A DNA stretch of 64,000 nt from Epiperipatus broadwayi (Eukaryota > Onychophora > Udeonychophora > Euonychophora > Peripatidae). The notes below the pieces were generated by a model that saw only the letters and a list, made by a program, of their open reading frames with translations, was not told where the DNA came from and made no database searches. Position 1 is the first letter of the stretch, and each line of letters starts with the position of its first letter. Where the stretch lies: assembly GCA_028023455.1 (NCBI GenBank), contig JAQFVV010000152.1, positions 1,114,001 to 1,178,000 on the forward strand, read 5' to 3'. Below, piece by piece: positions 36,422 through 47,760 of this stretch. The position numbers and the translations under genes are program-made.

Positions 36422-36911
36422 TATAGGGTTTTTTGAGCTGACTTTCACATGACCTTCAACTCTCTACACTATCTCATACACTGATACACTAAAACACATA
36501 TATGTCTAAAATATAAATAATCCACCAATATATGTATTTCATGCTAACTCATCAGCTGATCCAGATTATCATCTTTACACATATATATAGTAATTGCCCA
36601 GATTTATATTAAGATAGCCAATCTTCATACTTTAATGGACAGGCTTCAATCCACTCCACCCTCCAATTCTTCAGCCATTCATCCTATTGAAAATCTGATG
36701 ATGGAATGCTCAAAGCTCACACTGATGCCAACATTGTATATATGTGTAGAGATGATAATCTGGACCAACTGACAGGTGCTGGCTTAGCACAAAATATGTA
36801 TATTGGTGATATTTATCTTTTAGACATATATGTGGTCAAGGGTATCAGTTGTATGAGATAGGATGGAGAGTTGATGGTCACGTAAAAGTCTGAGCCCAAA
36901 GAATCCTATAT
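36422..36911. repeat. Foldback element with ~160-bp arms
   Basis: The left arm (about 36,422-36,587) and right arm (about 36,745-36,911) are inverted copies. CAGCTGATCCAGATTATCATC pairs (in part) with GATGATAATCTGGACCAACTG, and TTTTAGACATATATGTG-type and GAGTTGAAGGTCATGTG-type blocks match at corresponding distances. The unpaired centre (36,590-36,744) is richer in C and has no ORF. Mismatches show it is older than the 5.05-kb foldback. Confidence 0.75.
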
Positions 36912-36961
36912 ATTAGAGTTTGTGGAAATTGCTATTTAATTTTCAAGCACATTATTTATAT

Positions 36962-37140
36962 GTAATTTTTATCAGAATGGAATTACACCCTACACCCATG
37001 AGCTATATTATTTTTAATAACTCAACAATATTTTGTTGAATATGAATGAAGGATTATACTAAACAAGACATCATTGAGTTATTAAAAACAATACAGCATA
37101 TGTGTATAGGGTGTAATAATTCCCTTCTGATAAAAATTAT
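36962..37140. repeat. Foldback element with ~80-bp arms
   Basis: TAATTTTTATCAGAATGGAA at 36,962 is complementary to the segment ending TTCTGATAAAAATTA at about 37,139. Internal blocks ATTACACCCTACAC / GTGTATAGGGTGTAAT and TTTTTAATAACTCAA / TTGAGTTATTAAAAA also pair. Terminal sequence differs from the adjacent 36.4-kb foldback, so this is a separate MITE-like family. Confidence 0.8.
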
Positions 37141-38487
37141 AATCAGTGATTAATAAACTCTCCAAATACATTTCTTTGGAAAATAAAATTGTTCTTTATT
37201 TTTATTCTAGACAGAAATATAAAAATCTTAAATATATTTAGAAAATCATAAATCAACAAGTTATTCTATTTGATATGATTTCAACAATTAAAATTACATC
37301 TTATGAGTATAACAGTCTGCTTTTGTCTGTTTTAGTCAAGCTTGTCGTTCTAATGTCATTAAGCTTTCTTCTTCATTTAGTCTACCTTCTTTACACAATC
37401 ACATTTTTATGAATATTAATCATTTTAATTTAGATCATATGCAAGTTTATAATATTCTCATGTTAAAATGTCATTGTTGGTGGATTTAAATTTATTTTAT
37501 GTGTTTACTTTTTTTTACTTCTTTTATTACCTTTTTATTATTATTATTATGTAAAATGGATTGTGTTTATTCCTTTTACTAATTTAATGTGCAATCTGTA
37601 CTTAAGTAAATGAATTGAATTATTATTTTTTTTTTATTGTTATTATTAATAATATTACGTTTGTGTATACAACTCGAAATTCATCATTAAGAATTATGTG
37701 AAATAAACTTTAAGGCTATCAAGTAACTACATTGTACAATGGGTTTGGATTAATTACAGTAAACCAATTATATATAATTAATCTTTTTAATGATTATTTT
37801 AAAACATTACAAGCAAATACATCTTGGATGACTTTCTCAGTAACCACTCTCTAATAGACCTCAAGTAAAAAAAATCTTTAACTATTAAAACACATAGAAA
37901 AAAAAAAAATTACAACTTATATTTTTTAATACTTTTATACAAAATAAAATATCTATAGACAATATAGCAATATGAAAACTTAGGAAAATATCAAGTTAGT
38001 GAATCATCGAAATGGAGATAAAGAATTCTTCAAAGAATATGTTATAGCTATTTTTCAGTGTTTTTCAATTTAAAAATGTATTGTTTGTTTTATACATTGT
38101 TTTTCAATCGTTATGTATATTTTAAGATATTGTAGAATATATTCCATACATGGTATCTTTCATGGGGATTTGTAAAGATGAAATTAAATTAAATTATTAT
38201 TACCATTTTGAGATAATTGCTTAGCCTATCTAGGTAACAATCCAACATTAGGCATATATGCCTAAGATTAAAAGTCACTCATACCCTCACCATCTGATAA
38301 TAAGATCATTGAAATACTGAATTCTCCATTACTGTTTTATTTATATTATAAGATCTTTTCATTGCAATGGACTATTATAAAAAGTTATTTTATCTTTACT
38401 AGTTTATAAAAACATATTTTTATTAATTAATGAATAAACTATGATAAATGTATGGCTTGAAATTTTATTTATCAGCAATACATTGAT
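37141..38487. other. Intergenic, nothing recognised
   Basis: AT-rich with ATT-type and T-run tracts near 37,530-37,660. No supported gene. Confidence 0.55.
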
Positions 38488-39396
38488 CATTCATCATCAT
38501 CATCAACCACCATCAATTCACTGCAGGATAAGGTCTCTCCAAGTTCAATCCATCTTCTCCGATCTTTAGCTTTTCTTCTCCACATCACCCCTGCACATAT
38601 TCTTATTTCATTCATCCATCTCACATGTGGTCTCTTTCTAGGCCTTTTACAATCTCTTGGAATACAATTTAAGATTTCAATTGGCCATCTATTATCATCT
38701 CTTCAAGGAATATGTCCAGCCCAACTCCACTCAATCTTTTAATTTTTTCAGTGAGGTCAGTAATACCTGTTTGTTCTCTTACCCATACATTACGTTTTTG
38801 ATCTCTTCTTGTTACTCCCAACATGCATCTTTCCACACTTCTTTGAGTGGTGTGGAGTCTCTGTATTGCTTTTCTATTAAGTGTCCAAGTCCCAGATCCA
38901 TATGTAAGAACTGGTAAAACACATTTGTTAAAAACCTTCCTTTTCAAACACATAGGCATATTTCCTTTTAGTATCAAGTTATTTCTACTAAAAGCACTCC
39001 AACCAAGTTTAATTCTATGATTAATTTCATCCATTATGTTTCCATCTGTATTAATAATCTGACCAAGATATTTATAGCTGTTAACTTCTTCAAACTCAAT
39101 ATAATCAATCTTTATTTTCATATTTTGAAAAAATTGATTAAACATTACTTTAGTCTCTTTAACATTTATCTCTAGTCCTACTTTCATCTTATAACTCCTG
39201 CAACATTTCCTGCAGCTTTTCTAAAGCATTATTTGCAAAAACAACTACATCATCTGCAAAATCTAAATGACTTAAATAATCTTCATTTACTTTCACCCCT
39301 TTAGCTTCCTATTTTAATCCACAAAATATTTCTTGCAGCACTGCTGTAAAAAGTTTTGGAGATATGGAGTCATCCTGTCTTACACTCTTCTCAATG
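38488..39396 (-). mobile_element. RTE-type LINE copy C, 5'-truncated
   Basis: Starts (3' end) with a CATCATCATCATCAACC tail at 38,488 and is collinear with LINE B until TCAATGT at 39,396, where homology stops sharply, in the reverse transcriptase. The 172-codon frame 38,669-39,187 reads YKYLGQIINTDGNIMDEINH, CVLPVLTYGSGTWTLNRK and MLGVTRRDQKRNVWVREQTG. Just upstream, motif C is intact as HLDFADDVVVFANN, but a TAA follows shortly after. Truncation at the 5' side is the usual result of incomplete target-primed reverse transcription. Confidence 0.88.
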
Positions 39397-39571
39397 TAAG
39401 TTATTGATTATTATATTATGTTAAATTAATAATTTAATAGTATTTGTATTAACATTAATTTTTATATTTACCTTATTCTTTATTTAGTTTGAAATTTATT
39501 TTGCCAGTGAAAAAAATCAAATTTTTAAGTAAATATATATTCAAATACAAGTGAAACTTAGAACCAGAAAG

Positions 39572-39572
<1 letters not shown>

Positions 39573-39642
<70 letters not shown>
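39573..39642. repeat. (TA)n microsatellite, ~70 bp
   Basis: An uninterrupted run of TA dinucleotides, the longest in the window. Confidence 0.95.
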
Positions 39643-39643
<1 letters not shown>

Positions 39644-40065
39644 TATAAACAAAACTAATAAACTAAATAAAATCTAATATACCTAAATAATCCATTACAA
39701 TATGTGTATTAAACCACAGAACACATGATACAATATTTTAATGATTAAAATAAATGAAGATTAAAATTTATACAGATTTCATTTAAAATTATATGATATT
39801 TATGTCTTGCAGCTCAAATCTTTTATTTCCAGTGCTATCATATAACTTCCCAATTAATGTTTTATTGTACTTGAGTAATAAAATGTAATTTTAGTGAGAA
39901 ATAAAATCCAATCAAAAAAAGTATATTAATTATAGTAATCACAAAATTATAAAAAATATGATTACCATGTATTTTATAATCTTGAAATTAACTATGAACT
40001 CTGTAATGTATACTATTTTCTCAAAAAATTTATTACAATATAATCTCAAAAATATTTACTGTACA

Positions 40066-40220
40066 ATGGTTTTAAACTCAGAGATTGTGTTGAGTAAACA
40101 TTGTGTGATGAGAACCATCAATGTTCATTTGCCATGTAATTAATTATATAGTAATAAAAGCTATGGTACAAACATTATAAATTTGCCCTACTCAGTTTGT
40201 TTAAAATCTCAAAACAGCTA
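40066..40220 (-). mobile_element. Isolated fragment of the LINE 5' region
   Basis: The plus-strand sequence TTTTAAACTCAGAG ... TATATAGTAATAA ... AATTTGCCCTACTCAGTTT follows, with mismatches and gaps, the segment upstream of the start codon in LINE A (about 15,243-15,430) and LINE B (about 20,195-20,370). It is separated from LINE C's truncated end by 670 bases of unrelated sequence including the long TA run. It may therefore be an internally deleted part of the same insertion or an independent fragment. Confidence 0.5.
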
Positions 40221-40238
40221 GCAAAAAGTTTTTCATCT

Positions 40239-40895
40239 TTTCACAGAGTGGAGCACTATTAAGAAATGAAAAGTCAAGCTTATGGATCAATAATTTTTGT
40301 CAAACATTGTATCAGGTGATGAGATATGGTAATTATAATATGAGTCATCATTTAAGCACCAGAGTGTAGAATAGATTTTGACAGAAAAAGGGAAACCAAA
40401 AAATACATAAATACAAAATAGACTAATCAAAACATCACTCGCTATTTTTTTTAATTTTAAAAGTATTATTCACGAAGAATACATTTATGAAAATCAGACA
40501 GTAAGTAATACCTGCTATTTGGGTATTTTGAATTCTTTTTAGGACAAAATTTTGGGAAAATACCATAAACAATGTTCTTAGTTATTGTTGCATGATAACA
40601 TGCTAGTTCACAGTGCCAGGAGTGTGCACATTTTTTTTGCAATAAATATTGTGCTTAACCATCCATTCTACCCTCTGGATTTAGCATGTTGGCACAAACC
40701 AAAATTTCTACAAAGGTATTTAATGACATTTCATGTCATAACATATGATCCAGTCATGTTAGCACTTTAAACTTTTATGGAGAATAGCTACTTTGTCACC
40801 CATGCTGGTTATCCAGAAATGTCAGTGCTGAAAGAGAAATTTCTATGCATGTAGCACAAGGGCATTAAACATTTGAAATGTACTAAGATTGGACA
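40239..40895 (+). pseudogene. Mariner-type transposase remnant, copy M1
   Basis: Plus-strand homology to the mariner copy on the other strand (M2) starts at ACAGAGTGGAGCACT (40,239). The clear part is around 40,585-40,700, which reads LLHDNMLVHSARSVHIFFA and LNHPFYPLDLA. This corresponds to the mariner second catalytic region HHDNAPxHxxxxVxxFLA, followed by PPYSPDLAP. Upstream, FFLILKVLFTKNTFM matches M2. Stops occur throughout. The N-terminal DNA-binding part is absent. It pairs with M2 as a large palindrome whose centre is near 40,895. Confidence 0.8.
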
Positions 40896-43460
40896 TGTGT
40901 CATGTATGTCCAGAAAAATAGGGCTTGTTCTCTTTTCAAACTGCCAGTACTCTCATTTCTGAATCAACAACATGTGTTACAGAGGAATATAATTTAGTTA
41001 TTCTCCATAAAAGTTTTAAAGTGCTATTATGTCTGAATCATGAGTTATGACATGAAACATGACAATATATTGTATACCTTTGTAGAAACTTTGGTTCATG
41101 ATAATTTCAAATGTCAGCTAGAGCTAAATCAGAGAGTGGGATAGATGGTTAAGCATAATATTTTTTTGCCAAAAAATTGTGCACAATCTTGGCAATGTGA
41201 ATTAACAAGTTATCATGTAACAATGACTAAGAGCATTGTTTATAGTATTTAGGTCATTTCCTCAAAATCTGTCTCAAAAAGATTTAAAATACCCAAATAA
41301 TAGGTACTATTTACTATCTAATTTTCATAAATGTATTGTTGGTGTAGAAATGGGCAGAAGAGTTTTATCAAGATTTATATAGTTATAAAGAACAATTACC
41401 CCCTACAGCTATTATATCTTCTGAATTGCCTAGGATTTTAAATGAAGAAGAGAGACAAGCAATTAAAGTCATAAAGGGGAAATCTCCAGGTAATGATGGA
41501 ATTATAATCGATATCTTAAAAGAAGTAAGTGAAGAAATAGAAATTTTTTTGATAAAGTTATATACAAATTATCTAAATTATAATGATGCAGCAGATTATT
41601 GGAATAATGCAGTATTAATATTTATCCAAGGTAATAAAGATAATATTGCAACTTACAGATATATCTGTCTTTTATCAGTTTTGTATAAATTTTTTACCAA
41701 GATAATTACAACTCATCTACAGAGAACTTTGAATTTCAACCAACTAAAACAACAAACTGGATTTAAAAGTGGTTTTAATACAGTGGATTATATCTAAATA
41801 TTTAGAAAAGTTATAGAAAAAACCAATAAATATAAATTGCTATTATACTTTGGATTTGTAGATTATGAAAACACATTTGATTCTACAAACCTTCCTTCAG
41901 TGATTAAAGCATTAGGTCATCAAGGTTTAGATCCAGGATATTGTCATATTTTAAAGAATATTTATAAAAAATGCAACAGCAACAATTAGATTGCATAATG
42001 ATACTAGGAAGATTAACAGTGAGAAGTATGTATGACAGAGTGACTCCATAACTCCAAAACTTTTTACAGCAATGCTGCAAGAAGTATTTTAATGCTTTAA
42101 AATTGGAAATTAAAGAAATAAAAATAAATGCACATTATTTAAGTCATTCAGATTTTGCAGATGCAGTAGTTATTTTTCCAAATAATACTTTAGAGTATCA
42201 GGAAATGTTGCAAGAATTATCAGATGAAAGTAAGAAAGTAAGATAAAGATTGATAATACCTCAGTTAGATTATTACTACAGATGGAAACATAATGGATGA
42301 AATTATTCATAGAATTAAACTTGGCTGGGGTGTATTTAATAGAAATAACTTAATATTTAAAAGAAATATGTCTATGTGTTTGAAAAGGAAAGTTTTTAAT
42401 AAATGTGTTTTATCACTTCTTACTTATAGATTTGAAACCTGGACATTAAACAAAAGAGCAATACAAATACTTCAAACCACTCAAAGAAGTATGTAGAGAT
42501 GCATGTTAGGAGTAACAAGAAGATATCAAAAACAAAATACATCGGTACGAGAAAAAACAGGTACTATTGCCATCATTAAAAAAATCACAGAGACTGAAGT
42601 GGAGTTGGGCTGGATATATTGCTGAAAGAGATGATAATAGATGGACAATTGAAATCTCAAACTGAATTCCAAGAGATTGTAAAAGACCAAGAAAGAGATA
42701 ACATGTGTGATGAATAAATGAAATAAAGAAGTGTGTAGTGGTGATGTGGAGAAGAAAGTGGTTAGAGATTGAAGAAAATGGATTGAACTTGGAGAGACCT
42801 TCATCCTGCAGTGGATTGATAATAGTTGATAATAATGATGATGATTCTTGGTAAATAATACTTTTAAAATAAGAAACAGTGAGAGATGTCTTGATTTTGT
42901 CTGACAATCTCGATTTTGTACTCTGATACTTGGTTGATGGCTAATATTGTAAGTATTCTCTCTCATCATCTGTTACAATGCTTGCCAAGAATTCTCAATC
43001 CATAAAGTTTGATTTTTGTATATCTTAGGAGTGCTTCACTCTGTAAATTTTAAACTGAATGTCAATAAATGGATGCAAAATACACACACACTGTTTGCCT
43101 CTTCACATTTTCCATTAAAATGTGATGATCAATGGATTTAGAAATGCCAATAAACTTGTAAATGAATTTGACAAATACACATTGAGCAGTTTGAAGAATT
43201 TCAGTAACATTTAGCATGTTTTCTTTATTTTCAATTATTTTTAATGCACCTGGTTATGGATGATTTTTACAAAATGTTACAAACCATTTAAACATACTAG
43301 TGTAACTCATGGCTTCTCTGTCATATAAAGTTTGAATGATTTCAAATGTTTTAGTAGTAAGTTTTTCTAATTTAAAACAAAATTTATATGTTAGCACATT
43401 GTTATTCGATTGTGGATTTTCTAAAGAATATGAAACATATTATCACATTTCATTCCATAA
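40896..43460 (-). pseudogene. Mariner-type transposase remnant, copy M2, split by LINE D
   Basis: On the minus strand the N-terminal part (43,080-43,400) reads FCFKLEKLTTKTFEIIQTLY and REAMSYTSMFKWFVTFCKNH. This is the mariner helix-turn-helix start, usually FCFKLGKTATETFEM and ALSRTQVFEWFKRF. 42,855-42,985 reads TDDERENTYNISHQPSIRVQ, the region of the first catalytic Asp (GDExW), then HLSLFLILKVLF. After a 1.5-kb interruption by LINE D the frame resumes at 41,334 and reaches SLLHDNLLIHIAKIVHNFLA near 41,200. Multiple stops make it inactive. It seems to be the FLJ37770/SETMAR-type mariner group by motif. Confidence 0.82.
41344..42843 (+). mobile_element. RTE-type LINE copy D, 5'-truncated, inserted in mariner
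   Basis: The plus-strand LINE begins abruptly in the linker before the RT (KWAEEFYQDLYSYKEQ) and ends with TGATGATG at 42,843. It is flanked by ATTGTTGGT (41,335-41,343) and ATTCTTGGT (42,844-42,852), a 9-bp target duplication with one mismatch. Mariner sequence on both sides joins up if the LINE is removed, as shown by the uninterrupted copy M1. The frame 41,426-41,797 carries the RT fingers; FVDYENTFDST (motif A) and DFADAVVIF (motif C, second Asp lost) follow. Frameshifts are present. Confidence 0.9.
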
Positions 43461-44630
43461 CTTGTAATAATTCGGACATATTGATGCCTTAAAATCATTG
43501 TGGCGAATAGTTAAACTATGTTGTTATATAACACATGAGTTAATTCAAAGATTAGTGCAGGAAGTTTGGTGAAAGAATCCTTAACTTTTTCACTGGGACC
43601 CACATTCTTTTACAGCACTCTAACTGATATTCAATTTTTAAGTATGTAAATTGTAAAACTGATTCTCTAACATCTACTATCTGAAACAGTTTGGTGGATT
43701 CTTTTAACACTCTCTTTGGATATTTTAATACTTTTTTTTCCTTTTCAATGACTCTTCTAATTTTAATAATGTTTATTCTTGATCTAAATACTATTAAATT
43801 TCTTGAAAAATATTTCTTGCACTTAGAAAACTTTTTTTTTCTCAAAAAAAAAAAGAAGCAATCTATATCAATTTTACAATGAATACAGTAGTGCAAGCAT
43901 AGAAGATAGTGATCATGTGATATTACAAGGATAGTCATTAGTATTATTTTCTTTAGAAATCTTGTTTAGTTTACCAATCAATATTTATATAAAATATATA
44001 GCATATTATTCTATAATTCTATAGTAAACATCACATGATTACCACTTCCTATACTGTATGGAGAATTTGCTACTGCTAATAATTCTACTGGTATTTTAAT
44101 CCTATACTATAGTCATTTCAAAATCTACTTCCAATTATTATTTGTTAATACACATGCTTTCACTTTAGATAAAGAAATATTTGGATATAGATCTTCAAAA
44201 TGACAATACAATACGATCAAAAAATTAATAAAGTTATAGGATAATATACGTTTTGTAGAATAAGCAAAATTTATAAAGAAAATAATGATATTGTAAATAA
44301 CTGATCGATAATTTGTATGTATAGAAATTAATGACCCAGTTTTAAAAGGAGGGAAAGAACGTTATTAGTTAATTAATTATACATATGTATATTTAGTGCT
44401 TGCAATAATTTTTTTTAGATAACTTTTAAAAATGTGTTAAAAGCTTTTGTTTTATTCAATGTACTAAACATTAAGAATAACCAACGTGTTACTATCAAGC
44501 GATAATTACTAGACCATAATCGTATTAGTTTGTTTCGGTTTAATATCTCCTCAACCCAATTTATTCAACAACTCAATATTTACAGCAGAATTGTAACGAG
44601 CTTTTTACATAAATTAAGACATGTAATCTG
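43461..44630. other. Intergenic, nothing recognised
   Basis: The minus ORF 43,552-43,938 is Lys/Phe/Arg-rich without a motif and may be chance; it adjoins mariner M2 upstream but does not match mariner. Otherwise AT-rich sequence. Confidence 0.45.
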
Positions 44631-45150
44631 GAGGGGGGGAGGGGGTAAATACCCAGTAAAATTATCCGCAGCCCGGAGGCTAGGCCAAAGAAAATTTTTT
44701 TAAAAAAATTACAAAGTCAATTTTAAAAGATTTTCAATCAGAATAAAAATACTGTAGGTACAATGGCACATGTCCCCTTCACCTTTTTATATTTAGGCGA
44801 TCCATTACGGAAAATGAATTGGTATACTCATTAAAAAGATAACATCAAGCATATTTATTATAAACATCAATTTTAAACTAACAAATAAATTATAAATACA
44901 AAATAGATCTGCAATTTTCTGAGTATTGCAATGTTTGAAAATTGGTTTTACTTTCACTTTTTTTTTCATCCAACGGATTCTTAGCACCACTATATTTATT
45001 TAGTGTCTTTTTATCAATTTTTGAAGAGCTAAAAATTATTAATCTAAAAAGTAATTTTACAAAGCTTGAACAAAAGCTTATATTATTAACAAAAATACGC
45101 TGAGTATTGAAGTCTAGAACTCAGAAAAAATAATACCCCTCCCCCCACCT
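44631..45150. repeat. Inverted pair of G-rich/C-rich blocks 0.5 kb apart
   Basis: GGAGGGGGGGAGGGGGTAA at 44,631 faces TAATACCCCTCCCCCCACCT at 45,130, an inverted pair that could be decayed transposon ends. The interval has a short G+C-rich patch (44,670-44,700) and a 61-codon minus ORF (44,805-44,990) with no motif. Without a target duplication this is only suggestive. Confidence 0.3.
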
Positions 45151-46935
45151 AATACAATCTATGACTAATTGTTTACTATTAGGGCTGCATGAAAATTGTA
45201 CCTCGATTAGATCCCACATATACATGTGTAGATTCCACATCTGTCTCACTGAATGAATTTAGTTTTATTAATATATTAACTGCGATAGTCAGGTTCAGTT
45301 TAATAACTATTAAGGTATTTATTACAACTTATGCAAAATGCGCAATTTTCAGGATTTTTTTTTTACTAGGCTGTCCCGAAACTTTTTTTAAGACGCAGAG
45401 ATGTGAAGGCGGAAAACCGAGATATCTGGAAACCACTGCAGAAAGTCAAATAGTCATTATTAATATATAAAATCAAATCAAAATTTAATTACAAACATAA
45501 GAAAAGCCTGAAAAAATGTGTGAGCACGTGTGTGTGATTGTATGTAGCTCTGACAATTTAAACATAAATATGTTAATTAAAGAATGTTTGTGTACAAATG
45601 AAAATATAAAATATTTAAATTTACTGAAATACACACACAAAAAATTAATACCGTGATGATCATACTTACTATAAATATAATATTTAAGAAAATATTTAAA
45701 ATTAAAAAACTGAACCAAAATGATTTAAATTGACAGTTGTACGGATATATTTCTTACTTTTAAATATTGATAAATAATTTTCCAATCAGCACTCAAGATG
45801 AGTCTTTAATCTTTTAACAATTAAAACGTCACGATTTATTTACGACATTTTAATGAAGTATCGACACGCGCATGCACACGAACTAGTAATAATCTAGACG
45901 AATGAAGGGAAATTGACAAATATAAATAATATAGCAATTTCCATATCAAAAATGACAAACACAAATAATAACATTAAGTTTTAAAATTGTGACGCATTGT
46001 TTGAAACAATTTGTATCCTTACCACATGTCATTTACTATTTAAAGACGTTTTTTTGGAATCTCCATAAAATAAACAATCTTTTTAAACGTATAACTACTT
46101 AAATATATAAATACGTTAGACTGATAAAACCAAAATATCTCGAAAATATTTTATATCTCTGTTTTTAACTTTGATAATTTATTTGGTAATAGAAAAAAAT
46201 ATATACTGAATATTTAAAATAATTTGTAGTAACTATGAATAGCGCTCTTTTTTTTTTTTTGTGAATGCCAAAAGCACTAAACTGAAGCCAACAGTTCTAT
46301 TGAACTTAAATGTTTTTTTAATCTTTTTTCAGATGGAAATCTACCAGAAATCTTTATCTCTTAAATTCTCCTCATTAAACAACTAAACATCGCATGAACC
46401 TTCAAATTATCACAGAGCTTTAGTCAGTAAAATAAATTCAAATGGAGATTGAATTAAATTGCTACTTATTTTGATAACAGTGGTGGTTCAAAAGCTCAAC
46501 TTTTCAGACAACTCCAACTGCAGCAAAAGGGGAAATACCAACTTAATTTGATGAATAGAATTACAGCTCCCATGTTGTTTCTAGGTTAATCGAACTGTCA
46601 CAAATGACCATATGACAAATAAATAAATAATAAATATTGGATTAATGACTAAGTGGCAATTTCCAGATGTTACAATAAAGACACACATTTCTTAAATGCT
46701 CCAAAATGTAAAGAAGTATATAAAAAAATCTTGGTCATAATTCATGGAAAAATAATATAAACTATATATACTATCATCATTTTCAAGTATAATCCACTTT
46801 AGAATGAAAAACTTTCCAAATTTAATCATATTTTGTGATCTATGGCTTGTCTTCATAGCTTCAGCAAACATACTTATCTCATTAGATTCATTTCCCTTGA
46901 GATCTCCTTTGTGCATTTCCAACTGATGTACTTCA

Positions 46936-46936
<1 letters not shown>
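45151..46936. other. Intergenic, nothing recognised
   Basis: ORFs 45,189-45,470 and 45,485-45,718 show no domain. At about 45,368 the sequence CTAGGCTGTCCCGAAACTTT is reminiscent of a mariner end but has no partner. Confidence 0.4.
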
Positions 46937-46988
<52 letters not shown>

Positions 46989-46989
46989 T
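46937..46989. repeat. (ATT)n microsatellite
   Basis: About 17 consecutive ATT triplets. Read on the minus strand they give a poly-Asn run in an apparent 101-codon ORF, which is not a gene. Confidence 0.95.
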
Positions 46990-47053
46990 AATATCAATAC
47001 TTATGCACTTATAACGCTAAAATAAAGAAGTTATATGTTATTAAATTTATTTA

Positions 47054-47097
47054 AAGCTTAGCGCTTTCAAAGCTCCATGGCTTCATAATCATAGCTG
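47054..47097 (-). ncRNA. Hammerhead-like stem-loop motif downstream of PLE GIY-YIG
   Basis: On the minus strand: GCTATGATTATG, stem AAGC / GCTT over a CATGGA loop, then TGAAAGCGCT. It lies about 100 bases 3' of the PLE endonuclease remnant at 47,195-47,760 in the same orientation, where a PLE terminal repeat would be expected. The same block forms the arms of the foldbacks at 5.05 and 6.37 kb. Confidence 0.45.
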
Positions 47098-47194
47098 TAC
47101 AAAATAAAAATAAAACGGTTGATAGTGATGAGGGGGCGTATTCAAATTTATGTTAATTAGATGTTTCAGTATACTATTTAAAATATCCTATGAC

Positions 47195-47760
47195 TTAGTT
47201 TGTCCATCTTTTGGAAATGGCAAAACAGGTGTCCTTTCTATTAATTGATTGGTTGTCATTATTTATGAAATATGCCTCCTTTATTTTGCGCCTATGGTTG
47301 TTACTCTCTTTACACACTATTCTGGGATTGGTGGGTTCAAATCTGTGTCCAGTAGCTTTTTCATGTTCCATGAATGCTGATGTAGACTCCTTGTTGTTCA
47401 GTGCCCTTTTATACATATATATGTGCTGGGATGCTCTCTTTGTAATGGTAGCTTTTGTTTCCCCATAATATTAGGCTCTGCAGCCAGCCTGAGGGCATTG
47501 TATCTGGTACACCACTTGAGATGTTAGTTTGGGATCAAGTTTATCTTTTGAATTGTTTATTAGTCTATTAGTGTTGGCTGAAGTGTGGAAACCAATAATA
47601 AATTCTTTTGATAATGTTTTAGTTAGATGTTTGGAAATATTGGGTAGGTATGGTATAGTTATTCTTGGTTTATTATTTCTGTTTCTTCCTTGCTGGTTTA
47701 TTTTTGCTTGGAACTGTGCTATTCTTTTAGTTATGTGTCTATATTTGTAGCCAACAGATG
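47195..47760 (-). pseudogene. Penelope-like element, linker and GIY-YIG endonuclease end
   Basis: The minus strand, nearly in one frame, reads NKPRITIPYLPNISKHLTK, GFHTSANTNRLINNSKDKLD, VVYQIQCPQAGC, a stop, then YYGETKATITKRASQH. It continues into the open frame 47,195-47,416 with KATGHRFEPTNPRIVCKESN and RRKIKEAYFIN. This is the canonical PLE order: the IPYxxxxS...T linker after the reverse transcriptase, then the Cys-containing GIY-YIG domain, with YYGET in place of YIGET. The GIY-YIG nuclease would cleave target DNA. The reverse transcriptase part is missing upstream (5' truncation), and one stop disrupts the domain. Confidence 0.85.

Noticed and set aside
42506-42969. Two long minus-strand ORFs (133 and 147 codons)
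   Set aside because: Their proximal parts are antisense to LINE D; only the distal part (about 42,855-42,985) is meaningful, as mariner transposase, and is annotated as M2.
45366-45390. Mariner-like end CTAGGCTGTCCCGAAACTTT
   Set aside because: No partner inverted repeat, TA duplication or transposase remnant in proper position was found.
46692-46997. 101-codon ORF with a long Asn run
   Set aside because: The run is translated from an (ATT)n microsatellite and the rest has no motif.
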